This document shows positions 45,567 through 56,433 of a DNA stretch of 64,000 bases, piece after piece (the first letter of the stretch is position 1; every line of letters begins with the position of its first letter). Location of the stretch: positions 1,364,001-1,428,000 of the forward strand of contig JAFFSR010000087.1 in NCBI GenBank assembly GCA_017163975.1. Reading direction: 5' to 3'. The translations under genes and the position numbers were made by a program. This stretch comes from Anastatus disparis. Its lineage: Eukaryota > Arthropoda > Insecta > Hymenoptera > Eupelmidae. The notes below the pieces were generated by a model. It saw only the letters and a program-made list of their open reading frames with translations. It did no database searches and was not told the origin of the DNA.

Positions 45567-45970
45567 ATTAAGTAATGCTGCATCGGCGATCGCGTGAGAT
45601 TCATTTATGCATAGATCCTTTTTCTGCAGTTCAATGTTTAAAATTTCCACATCCTCGAATACTTGAATTAAAATACTTATAATGAAATGAAATTCAAAAT
45701 ATAAAAGGCTCCGTAAAAAACTTTGTGCTTTTGCAGAAGTAACAGAATGAAGTTAAATGTCATTCATTTTATTTTCACAAAAAATAATTCTATTTTCATA
45801 ATTTGACTTATGAAAAAGAGACTTAAGAGATTTTATTCGTACACTCTATCTTAAAATATAAATTTATTTATAAATTCGAATAATTTTTTTAAGAATGATA
45901 AAATTAGTTATTTACATATTTGTTAAATAATTTAAATACAGATTTGATTAAAATCCCTGCTATAAAAAAG

Positions 45971-46110
45971 CAGCTGATAAACCTGCTGATAAACAAGCTG
46001 ATAAACGAGCTGATAAGTCAGCTGACATATCAGCTGATAGATCAGATGCTGATTTATCCGCTAATAGCAGCTGATATATCAGTTAATATATTAGCCGATT
46101 TATCAGCAGA
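45971..46110 (+). repeat. 12-bp minisatellite (nnnGCTGATAAA)
   Basis: AGCTGATAAACC, TGCTGATAAACA, AGCTGATAAACG and further units run at a 12-bp period, degrading after about 46,040. The unit contains the self-complementary AGCT and the array tends to palindromes (ATCAGCTGAT). Confidence 0.8.
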
Positions 46111-46565
46111 TTTTTCATAAAATATTTTTTTTACTAAGTAGTAAATCATAAATTATATTATACATGCAAAAGAATATATATTTATATTTTTATAAGTTAT
46201 TAAATTCTATTTTTTTTATTTTTGAAAATATATTAATTAGAAATTTAAATAAAAAGTGAATTCATGTTAAATACACTGAGAGAAATTTTATATGAAATAT
46301 TACAAGAATCATAGTACATTTTTACGATGTAGCTTTATAAACTTTTCAATTTCGTTAAATTTACTATGCTATATAGAAAATTGTATTCCTATACTTAATA
46401 AATTTTATATGAAAAAAGTTTACAATTTTTTTTTGGCTGGTTACTGATTTCCTTTTTATGTACAGAAATTTATTTATATCTGGATACAAATATTATTAGA
46501 GTCGATTTTTAGATACAAGGGATTATTTCATATTGACGTTACTACCTTCGCTGTGAATTAATATA

Positions 46566-46606
<41 letters not shown>
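46111..46606. other. AT-rich spacer ending in (TA)n
   Basis: No gene seen. 46,571-46,606 is a (TA)n tract, the apparent target of the Helitron-like element. Confidence 0.5.
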
Positions 46607-46607
<1 letters not shown>

Positions 46608-46650
46608 TAGGGGGGGTTCCCCCCTGCTTGCGCTGCTCGCCAACCCCCGT
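46607..46650 (-). other. Helitron 3' terminus: hairpin plus CTAG
   Basis: The minus strand reads GGGGGGAACCCCCCCTAG, then T. A six-bp G/C stem with an AA loop lies directly before CTAG (CTRR consensus). A second small stem (GCGAGCAGCGCAAGC) precedes it. Confidence 0.8.
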
Positions 46651-46660
46651 TTATATTTAC

Positions 46661-48310
46661 ATTATGTCAGCCAGTAATGAAATTTGTACTGACCAAAAGT
46701 ATTAAAAAAATTAATATTAATTATATATTTGCTGACAGATTTCCACACCACCCGAAGAGGTACTGTCAATAATACCTTACAATTAAAAATTTGTAATATA
46801 AATTAAATAATAAAAAATGTATGGTATTATGGCGCGTTGGTTTTTTTTTGTTTTATTTTTAATAATTATATAAAATTAATTATAATAATTTTAAGTTATT
46901 TTAAGTCATGTTAAAATTAATTAAAATTATTCCTTTTTCTTTATAAAATTATTCAAAATAAAACCATGGTTACCTTCGCCGATAGTCCTACACAACCATG
47001 AGAGTCTATATTCCTTCCTCCTTATACCATAGACTCTATTTACAATCCATCCTCCACCATCAGTATTATATATTTGAACAAAGTTTTAAAATCATTTTAT
47101 AATTTGTACAATTTGTTATTATATTATTGTTATATAACAATTGTTCAAATAATATTTATCTCTTTTAAATCTTTGTTTAAGTATGTTTATAAGAATAATT
47201 ATTATAACTTGATATTTTTCAATTGAATATTATTGTAACATGTCTTACAATAATATAGAAAAGAAATTTTTTTATTATAATTATTCTAAATTTAAAATTT
47301 AATACCTCATTGAATTCTATGTTTTTTAATATTATTATTATTAAAAATTTTCCAATTATTTCTTATATTTAAATATTAATTATTATTTTTTTTATAACAT
47401 TTAGTATCTTTAATTCATATACTCGAAATTAATATATTTCTTTTTTTTTTAATATTAGTTTTATTCAAAGTATATATTTTACAATAAATTTTAATATCAT
47501 TATGATAATCATAATATTATTAATTAATATATTTCATAAATAAAACGATAAAATTAAATAATATAATTTTTCCTTATTTATTAATTATTTTAATTTTATT
47601 TTTAATATATCTCGATTTCATTTTTAAGTCTTTTGGATGCATAAAATATATATCTATATTGTTTTCTAATATCCTTGACTTTTTTGCTAGTATTAAAAAA
47701 GATATATTAAAATAATTTTTACAAAATTAATAGAATGTATTTTCATGTTTTTTTTTTTTTAAATTATCGATTATTTATTTATTAATAAATAATTTTCAAT
47801 ATTATTTATTAATTAAAAAAATCAATATAATATAATACATAATGATATGAATTTTATTAATTTTTTTTTTTGTTTCATAAAATAATTTTTTATTCATTCT
47901 TTAAACATTTTATTATATTTAAATTCAATTAAAAATGTTTAAATTATAATAGGATTTTATTTGATTTATTTAACGTTTAATGCCTGTATCATAATTATAA
48001 TAATATTAATACAATTAATTACTAATCCATGTACGTCATAAATAAAATTATAAAGTGAGTATTTTATTGAATTTTATTTATTTTTTTTAAATATATCTTA
48101 ATGCAATTAAGTCTTTTTGATGAATGAAATATATTTTAAATTACTGTTTTAATATATTTGATTAATTTTTTGTTATTAAAAAAGATATATTTATTATTTT
48201 TATTGATTTATTACTTAAATATATTTTATATTATATTTTGTAATATAAAAAAAAATTATATTAGCAATACGTAATAAATATTTATAATATATTGTATTAT
48301 GAGTTGTGAT
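46661..48310. other. Helitron non-coding interior
   Basis: Extremely AT-rich 1.6 kb with no usable frame. It contains the left member of the subterminal inverted repeats (46,745-46,990). Confidence 0.5.
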
Positions 48311-48637
48311 TTAATATTCCATTATCGAGCCACGTATTTCTAACTTATATTGAATAATTTTATTTGTCATACATTTATAATAATATGTTACGTTGTTCCA
48401 ATTTTCAAAATGAAGTTTTTCATTTTCAATTCCGATATAGTTATTAATTGCATTATTTAATCTAGATAAATCTGTATTTTCATTCAAATTTTCCATATAT
48501 TCTTCGTACTGCTCTTGAAACCGTTCAAATTCGTTTATTTGGTTATTTAAATCATCTAATTCTTCTTGATGTTGTAAGTTTTCTACAACAATGTATTCAT
48601 TTGAAACTGGATCCCATTCCATTTTAGAATGATTCAA
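48311..48637 (-). CDS. Small acidic protein downstream of the helicase, unknown
   Basis: 108 codons starting MNHSKMEWDPVSNEY. The middle is Glu/Asn/Gln-rich and probably coiled coil (EELDDLNNQINEFERFQEQY). I do not recognise it. It is on the same strand as the helicase and 247 bp downstream. In a sequence this AT-rich a 108-codon frame with ordinary composition is unlikely by chance, so it may be an accessory ORF or a host fragment carried by the element. Confidence 0.5.
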   Translation of the reverse strand: MNHSKMEWDPVSNEYIVVENLQHQEELDDLNNQINEFERFQEQYEEYMENLNENTDLSRLNNAINNYIGIENEKLHFENWNNVTYYYKCMTNKIIQYKLEIRGSIMEY

Positions 48638-48883
48638 TTATTATTAGTATTAATTAAATTGTATTTTAAATAACTTTGTTATTATTTTTTTTTATAAAAT
48701 ATTTGAAGTTTGTTTTTATTTTCTTTTTTATTATTTTAAATTAATTTTTTTATATAGAAAATTTAAAGTATGTTTTTATTTTTTGTTTTACTACATTATA
48801 TCTGCAAAAAACAAATGTTTTATTAGTATGTAAGAAATATAAATATATTTTTAATATTAAAAAAATTAAAGTTTTTTTTTTTG

Positions 48884-50643
48884 TTATTTTTCTAGTACTT
48901 CTTTCCATACTATATTGGTTAATTCATTTTTATTTTCTAATTCATTTTGAATATGTATTTTAGAAGGATTTTTACTTCTTGAAAGAGCAACATATGATTG
49001 TCCATATGAAAATAAAGGTTTTTTTATGAATATTCCTACGTTTTCAAAACTTTGACCTTGTGATTTATTTATAGTTATAACAAAAGCTAATACAATAGGG
49101 AATTGTTTTCTATATAAAATAAATGGTGAAGACGATGATTCATTTGTGCTTAATGTAATACGCGGTATAAAAACTTTATTTCCTTTATTTTCGCCTGTAA
49201 TTACTTCAGCTTCTATATTGTATTTAAATAATCTTGTTATCTTTAATCGTGTTCCATTGCATAATCCATCTTTTATACTTAAATTTCTAATTAGCATTAT
49301 TATAGCATTTATTTTTAAATTAAGTTCATGTAGAGGTAATCCTTCTCTTATATTATTAAACATTTCTATTGGATAATTTGAATGAATATTATCATCTGTT
49401 TGATCAACACCCTTATATGTTGCATAATCAATACTATAATATGTCATTGTTTCATTATTAATTAAATTCAATATTTTATTATTTAAAATATTCACATCTT
49501 CATTATGCGTACTTAAAATAACATTTTTCGAAAAACAATAATTATTGTTAATGTTTTGATAAATTTTATTGCAAACATTATTAGTTTTCCATTTTTCTGG
49601 TATAATAAATATATCAACTTTTCCTTCTCCGATATCTAATAAAAATGATGAAAAATTTTCATCATTAGATCTTATATTTTTTTTTTAATTTAAAAATATG
49701 AAACAAGGGCCATAGGGTTGAATATTTTATAGTTTGTTCTATAATTGTATTTTTATTTCCATGTTTTAATACAGGTAAAATTTGACGAAAATCTCCACCT
49801 AAAATAATAATTTTTCCTTCAAAAATTTCATTATTATGACAGACATCTTTTAATGTTTTGTCAACTATTTCTAAAGCTTTTTTAGGAATCATTGATGCAT
49901 CGTTCCATATAATTACATTTGCTTCTCTTAATTTTTTCTTATCTGAATCAAATTTTAAAAATGCAAATTTTAAAAAATTAAAAAATTTCTCAATATTGTT
50001 TAAGTCTAACGGTAATCTAAAAGTTCGGTGACTGGTTAAACCTTTTAGTAGTAAAATTAAAGCGATACCTGTCCAAGCCATTGATAAGAATTTTTTTTTT
50101 ATTGTCATAAAATAATAAATTAATGTTTTATATAAAAATGTTTTTCCAGAACCTCCTGGTCCATCCATGAAAAAAATTTTATGATTATTATTTATTATTT
50201 GTTCAAAAATATGTTTTTGATCGTTATTCAATTGTTTATACATTTTATCAAATTTTTTTTTACTAAAAATTATAATTTCATCATTAATTTCTTCGTTTTC
50301 CTCGATATAGTTTTCATTTGGTTCAGGTAAACCAAAATTTTCACATGACATTTGTTCTGAATTTAATATTTGATTAATATGGGATAAAGCTTTGTTTTCT
50401 TTATTTTCTTTAAAATCTTCGATAAAAAATTTTTTATATTTTTCCCAAATAATGTTACCTTGAATATTTTCACATAATAAAAAACATGCAAAAAATTTAC
50501 GTAATTGTACTGGTAACATAACATGGCATGCTTCTTCAAAAATATAATAAATTTGTTTTTCGTGTTCTATTAAATTTATTGCAAGAGCAGTTTCTTTATA
50601 AGTATTATAAGTTACATTTTCATAAGTTCGTAAATCTTTAAAA
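48884..50643 (-). pseudogene. Helitron PIF1-like helicase, one frameshift
   Basis: SF1B helicase that would unwind DNA during rolling-circle transposition. In order: DLRTYENVTYN and QLRKFFACFLL lead-in, Walker A DGPGGSGKTFLYKTL (about 50,160), SHRTFRLPL, WNDASMIPKKALEIVD (motif II region), GGDFRQILPVL (about 49,790), then a KNIRSNDENFS motif (usually NMR). 49,495-48,884 continues with GLPLHELNLKINAIIMLIRN, NGTRL, AFVITINKSQGQSF (motif V) and YVALSRS (motif VI). The only break is a one-base shift in an A9 run at about 49,674-49,683; otherwise the frame is open for ~580 codons. Upstream of 50,643 there is a stop; the Rep domain is absent or beyond an intron. Confidence 0.9.
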
Positions 50644-52039
50644 TTTTAGATAAGTATATTTTTTTATTACATTATAATTAGTTTATATTAAGTTTATTTT
50701 TTAATATTATATTTTAAAATAATATATAATTAAAATTTAAAATACGTATAATTTAATATTTCTTTATAAATTAATTAATTATGATTTATTTTATTTTAGA
50801 TTGATTTAAATATATATTAAAAACAATAAAATAGGTAAGAATATCATAATAACTAGAGTTATAATTTTAAAATAAATATATTAAAAATATATTATAAATT
50901 TATATAAAATCGTTTTTCAAAGAATTAAATTTAATTAAATTGTTCATTTAAATATTAAAAAATTAATATCACACTCTTTATATAAAAAATTTATAATTTG
51001 TTATATAATTTATATTATAACTGTTTAAATATAAACAAACGAAAAGGATATAAATATATTCCTTAAAATATTGAAAATATTAAAGAAAAATAAAATAAAA
51101 ATTATATAACTTTATTTATTTGTATAAAGAGTATAAAAGATAAAATTTCACATTAACAATATAATTTTTATTTTTACTTTTTTATAACTAAATGAATGAA
51201 TTATTATAATTTTTATTTTTTTAATTAATAAAAAACTTATAATAACATTTTTACTTTTGACATTTAAAGAAATGTGAAAAAATTTTTTTAATTTATATTA
51301 TTTTAAAAGTGGTTATGTAGGGCTACTGGCGAAGGGTACCACTTTTATTGTTTAATTTTTCTTTATAAACAACAAAAAAAACCCAACGCGCCATTGACAA
51401 TACCTCGTTAAACTGATAAAAAAATAAAAACTTCTACTTAAAACTTTCACAAGATAAACTCAAGACAACAAAAAAACAAATTTAAGCTAACCTGAAAGAA
51501 GAATCTTTTAGATGTAGGAAATTTTTTAATAAGTTTTTCCGACCAAGACAATCAAGACAAAGTAAAATGTGCTTTACTTTTAGGCAAATACAGCTTGGAC
51601 CCAAAAAAAAGTAAGCTTAAATGTTGAAAGTAGAACTTTTTTATTTTTTTTTTGTCTCAGTATGGGTGGTGTGGAAAGTTGTCTAACGAACGTAGTTATT
51701 ATTTGATAGTTAAAAAATAATTATATTAATAATCTATAATATTATTAACTATGTATTAAATATATATTCCATTATACAGCCTTAAGCAAGTATTTCATAA
51801 ATATAATATTAAAAAACTTTTTTCTTAATAGTTTACATTTCAAATAAATAATTGACGTTCAAAAATAAAATAAAGAATCAATATATTAAAGATAATTAAA
51901 TACCAATATTTTGCATAACCAAATTTGGTCTCTAAAGTATTGGAGTCATCAAACAAGAAGGTTTTTTAAAAAAATATTGGTAAAATTTAAATATTTAATT
52001 AACGATATAAAAATAAACACTAAGTGATTATGAATAGTG
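50644..52039. other. Helitron 5' region and flank
   Basis: AT-rich, no Rep motif found. 51,305-51,690 is the right member of the subterminal inverted repeats. After about 51,720 the sequence is featureless. Confidence 0.45.
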
Positions 52040-52500
52040 TATTAGGGACGTGAGGGGTAGCAAGAGGGGTGACTTGGGTAGTGAGGGGGTGATTTGTGGA
52101 CTGAGGGGTAGACTTGGGTAGGAGAGGGGTAACTGGGGTAGAGGGGGAAATCTTTTTTTTTTTTTTAAAAAGACATTTCAAGAGACATTTTTACGTTATT
52201 TTGAGGGGTGACTTTTGATTTTTTTGGAGGAGAAAAAAAAATGAGGGGTAGGAGTGATGGGGTAGTAGTGGAAAGAGTGATAGTAGTGGTATAGAGAATG
52301 AGTAACAAATACATTGATAAAATAAGGTAAATTTAGCTAAATTATCTGAGGGGGGGTGAGTGACGTACGAGGGGTAGCAAGAGGGGTGACTTGGGTAGTA
52401 GAGGGGTGACTTGGGTAGTAGAGGGGTGTTTTTTTTTTCTCAAAAAAGATCATTTCTAGACAGATTTTTACGTTATTTTGAGGGGTGGATTGTGATGTTT
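52040..52500 (+). repeat. G-rich duplicated repeat with quadruplex potential
   Basis: GAGGGGTAGCAAGAGGGGTG-type phrases recur at 52,045-52,160 and 52,365-52,435, each followed by a T run, a (C/T)ATTTC(A/T)AGA(G/C)A word and TTTTTACGTTATTTTGAGGG. This is a ~300-bp direct duplication with internal ~22-bp GGGGTGACTTGGGTAGTA units. Runs of three to five G are closely spaced on one strand. Confidence 0.75.
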
Positions 52501-52504
52501 TAAG

Positions 52505-53222
52505 CATACAAAAGGTACCTTAAGATTATTATAAGGTCCCTGTAGGGTGCCCTAAAGGGTTCCTAGATGGCGTGTAATGGGGCAACTTTAAGGTCCCGAT
52601 AGGGCAGACTCATTTTTAGATGTGCCCTATTGTTACCCGTTTATCACCTGACAGTTGCTTGACAATCGATGTTGAAAAAATTCGAAGTGATAACATAACC
52701 TCATCTGATGCGCGTGTTTACTTGGTGTGAAAAAAACTATTTTTCTTGTAAATTTAACTCTAAAATAGTTTCAATATAAATAATATTCAACACGAAAAGA
52801 AGAATTATTTTAATTTCAGATACAGCCATGTTCTTATTTACTAGTGTGGTGTATGTGTGTGTGTTTTAATAGAAATCAACATTGAATTTTTGTAGAACAA
52901 AATAAATGCATAATATTATTTTATAAAAATATCAATACATTTATCTTTTGCAAACTAATTCGTATCTTATAAGAAAAATAAAATTTAATTTACTGGCGAG
53001 AATGTCAGAAGAGGTTATGTTTTACTTTAAAAGGTTTTGAATATCAATAGTCAGGCAATTATCGGGCAGTGGACGGATAATAATAGAATATTTAGGAAAA
53101 TGAGGCTGCCCTATCGGGACCTCAGAAGCGCCCCATTACAAGCCAAGTAGCGCCCCTGTTAGGATGCCCTTTGGGGTCCTTACAATTTTGTAGGGCATCC
53201 TTAATATTTTTCTTGTCGGGAA
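52505..53222 (-). mobile_element. ~720-bp TIR element, fuller copy of the 3.4-kb fragment
   Basis: The left 52,505-52,730 and right 53,005-53,222 segments are inverted copies. They share CCCGATAGGGCAG/CTGCCCTATCGGG, GTAATGGGGC, CATAACCTC and repeated AAGGTCCC/GGGACC words. The core contains the short (GT)n. Each terminal repeat carries several GGGACCTT-like words. Confidence 0.72.
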
Positions 53223-53278
53223 AACACACGTGCATGTTAATAACGGTCAGATGAATCGGTCTTATATACAAAGTGTGC

Positions 53279-53872
53279 TAAACTCTTACCACTTGCGGGA
53301 GTTGGGCACAAATTTTAACGCATCAGTCGCCAGGATTATATGCTGGGATCATTCTTTCTTATTTGAGAATCAACCTGTGCATGCGCAAGGGATATTGTTA
53401 CAAGAAATTATAGAGTTTTTACAATGTATATGACAAAAATTAATATCTGAACTAGTGAAAGTTTACAGGTATTATTAAAAAAGTAAAACATTCGAAATTT
53501 TATTATCTTGACATTGTAATTATTTCGTTTTATATTAATTTTTTTTTATTTTGTAAATAATTTTATGAACCTAATAAAAATTATTTACAAAATAAACAGC
53601 AACAAATATTAGACCATTTTCAAAATATTACAAAACAATCTTGAAATAATTACAATGTCAAGATAATAAAATTTTGAATGTTTTAATTTTTTTAATAATA
53701 CCTGTAAATTTTTACTAGTTTAGACATTAATTTTTGTCATATACATTGTACAAACTCTATAATTTCTTGTAACAATATCCCTTGTGCATGCACAGGTTGA
53801 TTCTCAAATAAGAGAGAACAATACCAGCATGTTAAAATTTGTGCCCAACTCCCGCAAGTGGTGAGAGTTTAT
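53279..53872. mobile_element. ~590-bp palindromic MITE
   Basis: 53,279-53,460 is the inverted copy of 53,690-53,872 (AACTC...CACTTGCGGGAGTTGGGC; TTGATTCTCAAATAAGA; AATATCCCTTG). The inner arms also pair (ATTACAATGTCAAGATAATA). The ORFs on both strands in this region are translations of the two arms. Confidence 0.78.
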
Positions 53873-54122
53873 TTGATCGAACAAAGTTTCTGCTTTTGTA
53901 TTTGGTGTTTCCAAAAATCCCATAAAATGCTCGCTTACTGATAACTCATTTTTTACAGTACAAATACAAATCAAAACTTGTTCTGTCTTCGAAATATCCA
54001 ACGTTTCATTCATTATTACAGCGAATTTGTCTGCAAGTCTAATCTTATGTGAAATTTTTGTTCTAATATCATTTGCCATTAAATTTACCATTTCATTTAC
54101 AATATTACTGTGGAGCCATTTA

Positions 54123-55524
54123 AGGTAGTGGAACCAATCACTGATCGGGGACCAAATAATGATAATTTTGTAAAAAAATTTATTTTAAAATAGTTTTAAG
54201 ATTTTTTTTTATTAAAAAGAAATTATATTTAATAAATAAAGCATTGATAAACTTATTTCAAAAGTTTTTATGCTCACTCAGTTTGTCAAATTTGAAAAAA
54301 AAATTCATGAAAATCGTCTGTTACGTTTCATGTGTTTGCACGGGCAACAGCTTAAGCAATGGCGGAAGAACAGTGAGTGGACTTAATGCATTTTTTCTTT
54401 GCTTTTGAGTGATATTTTCATTAAAGGGATTCTTTAAACATAAATTAAAGCATTAAAATGGCAAAATTAGAAGTGGTAAGAATTTATTTATACAACTAAG
54501 CCTTATTTATTTTAATGATTATCAATTGGTTACTTGAATTATACAGGGAACCTATTATTGATAATCGAATCTCTAATGATTTTTTCAAGTTATTTAAAAA
54601 GAAATAAAATATTTATTAAGTTAAATTAGTTATATTTATTATTTCATTGGTTTTTTTCTAGAAAAAAACAGTACAAAGAAAAACAATGATTCCGATATGG
54701 AAAAAGCTGTAAATGAGGTTAGAAGAGGAGTTAAAGTAAGACAAGCTAGCAAAACATTATACACAAAAAGTAAAGGATATTTACGTTTGAAAACTCATCA
54801 GAAGAAAAACGATCATTATTAGAAGCTCAGACTAAACAATTAGATTTAGAGATGGTTGAAAATTTGTCATGTAAAAGTCAACTGGTAAAACAAAATAAAA
54901 CTTTGATTTCAGAAGAAAAAATAATTAGAGATAAATTAAAGAATATCAAGCCTAAAAAAATAATTAGAAAAGAAAAAGTAGACTGATTAAAAAAAATGTA
55001 ATTTATTACAAATTTTATAGTTTTAAGCAGTAACTATGCACTATTTTTGAGTATTTTAATAATGAATCGCTTTCCTTGTATTCATGAATGTATACATACT
55101 TAAATTATATTTAAATATGTTGTTTAAGGCTGCAATTTTAGTTTCAATTATTATTATTTAATATAAAATTTAATATCTGTACAAGATTTAACTTTATAAG
55201 ATAAAGTTATTTTAAAAAATAAATGAATTTATGCATCCTAATTTCCAGAATTTAATGTTATCAATAAATGGTTCTTCCCTTGATTAATAATTGGTTCCTA
55301 ACCTAAAATGCTGATCAATAATTGGTTCTTACGATGCTTAAAATAAAATAGAAATTAAAAAATATTTATTGCATAAAATGAATAAAATTAATTATTTTCG
55401 CGATAAATAAGTACTATATTTTCTAACAAAATAGGTTTTATATAATTTTATTTATTAAAAATTAAATTATTTGTATTTTTTTTCAAGCTTTTCCTTAAAT
55501 GATCAATAATTGGTTCCACTACCT
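54123..55524 (+). mobile_element. Pogo-type deletion derivative, 1,402 bp, TA target
   Basis: The ends AGGTAGTGGAACCAATCACT and (complement) AGGTAGTGGAACCAATTATT are flanked by TA (54,121-54,122 and 55,525-55,526). Internal copies of the tip (GGTTCC...AATTATTGATCA words near 55,265-55,330) act as subterminal repeats. It encodes only a short psq-HTH protein. It is inserted in the hAT gene between codons for Tyr and Lys, and the hAT frame runs on if one TA is counted. Confidence 0.85.
54458..54984 (+). pseudogene. Two-exon psq-HTH remnant of a pogo-type transposase
   Basis: Exon 1 (54,458-54,475) reads MAKLEV and is followed by GTAAG. The intron ends TTTTTTTCTAG at 54,661. Exon 2 continues in phase and encodes DMEKAVNEVRRGVKVRQASK, a helix-turn-helix of the psq/pogo DNA-binding type. 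After about 54,788 the frame shifts by one, and a Lys/Glu-rich C-terminal piece (SLLEAQTKQLDLEMVENLSC...) ends at 54,984. The catalytic DDE core is missing. Confidence 0.72.
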
Positions 55525-55876
55525 TATAACTGCCACGAGTCAGCCAAGCTTTTAATTCGGGAACATCTTCACAACGCAAAAATAAAAGTTAATATAAATT
55601 AGATTCATTATTCTCATGCCCTCTCAGGGCTAATCCCTGTCTTGCCAAATATTGAATGCTCGTGAATATTTTAAATAGAGCAATATGGTTTCCCAGCATT
55701 TCTTTCTTTTCAAAAGAAGATATTTTTTCCAAAACGGTCTGTTTTTTACTATTTAATAGCTGTTCTATGGAACTTTTATGTAGATCGCATTTCTCATGAT
55801 TATTAAAAGCAATGGTTGCATTTGTCTATGTATTAAAGCCTATATCCACAAAAGCCTTTTTTGAAGTAACACCGTT

Positions 55877-56433
55877 ATGAGTGCGTGAGGGAGTTTCGAG
55901 TACGGAAAACTTTCAGCGAAGAAAATTTTAATTAAATATTAAGGAAGTTTTTCTAGAAAGATTCAAACCTTCAGCTATTATAGACAAAAAATGAGAGCGA
56001 TTTACAAAATTGAGTAAAACACTGCCGCATTCGCGGCTTAGAACAAGAGAGTCGCGCCACCGACAAAATACAAATGATTTCTAATCATCATTTGTTTTTG
56101 CAGCACATGATAATATTGTTCACATGTTAATTTATAACAATATAATAAAAACAATATATTTTTAACTTATTTTACTTACTCTGAACTACTTTGATGTGAA
56201 AAATATTAACATGTGCTGCATAAACAAATGACAATCAGCTGTATTTTGTCGGTGGCGCGACTCTCTTGTTCTAAGCCGCGAATGCGGCAGTGTTTTACTC
56301 AATTTTGTAAATCGCTCTCATTTTTTTTCCATAATAGCTGAAGGTCTGAATCTTTCTGGAAAAACTTCCTTAATATTTAATTAAAGTTTTCTTCGATGAA
56401 AGTTTTTCGTACTCGAAACTTCCTCACACACTT
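55877..56433. mobile_element. ~557-bp palindromic MITE (GTGAGGGAGTTTCGAGTACG)
   Basis: The arms 55,877-56,110 and about 56,200-56,433 are inverted copies sharing CTTCAGCTATTATAG, GAGTAAAACACTGCCGCATT, CGCGGCTTAGAACAAGAGAG and GTCGCGCCACCGAC. Target duplication not identified. Confidence 0.82.

Larger units (their letters stand above)
43964..45760 (-). pseudogene. hAT-family transposase relic, riddled with insertions
   Basis: The C-terminal hAT dimerisation region is clear at 44,195-43,964: LTIPGSSRTNKRSFSTLR, YLRSTMLQQLLNDITLLHI. The preceding piece (44,800-44,577) ends SVISEFTKLI and joins it across a TTAA MITE. Further upstream, 45,418-45,025 holds RDEKYFNRL, then DFYRKMYYKVVDHALLSI and KNRFDI segments with stops, and 45,760-45,572 holds VFEDVEILNIELQKKDLCIN. 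The order fits a hAT/ZMYM-type transposase read right to left. At least four MITEs or hairpins interrupt it, so it is long dead. Confidence 0.82.
46607..51720 (-). mobile_element. Helitron-like element with PIF1-type helicase
   Basis: Minus-strand element. The 3' end is CTAG followed by host T, with a strong hairpin just inside, as in Helitrons. It encodes the helicase half of RepHel; the Rep nuclease is not seen. Inverted similarity between 46,745-46,990 and 51,305-51,690 (words GGTGGTGTGGAAA, GGCGCGTTGG, and a CCTTCGCC/GGCGAAGG stretch) suggests subterminal inverted repeats, as in Helentron-type variants. The 5' end (expected TC) is not fixed and I place it only approximately. Confidence 0.8.
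53873..55875 (-). pseudogene. hAT-type transposase relic (DUF4371-like region), split by a pogo derivative
   Basis: 55,875-55,527 encodes an N-terminal piece with FNNHEKCDLHKSSIEQLL, MLGNHIALFKIFTSIQYLAR and QGLALRGHENNESN. After the insertion, 54,120-53,873 continues with KWLHSNIVNEMVNLMAND, ADKFAVIMNETLDISKTEQV (normally DETTDIS; here Asn for Asp) and SVSEHFMGFLET. This order is that of DUF4371 in hAT/ZMYM-like transposases. One early stop (near 55,835) and the substitution show decay. Everything downstream is lost at the palindromic MITE. Confidence 0.8.

Noticed and set aside
46571..46606. Helitron target preference for (TA)n as a special feature
   Set aside because: Helitrons generally insert between A and T, so a (TA)n site is expected and not notable by itself.
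52045..52160. Telomeric repeat
   Set aside because: GGGTAG-like words occur but the unit is not TTAGG or TTAGGG and the block is a diverged duplication.
53230..53433. Plus-strand 67-residue ORF
   Set aside because: It is the inverted arm of a palindromic MITE; the same residues appear from the other arm on the minus strand.
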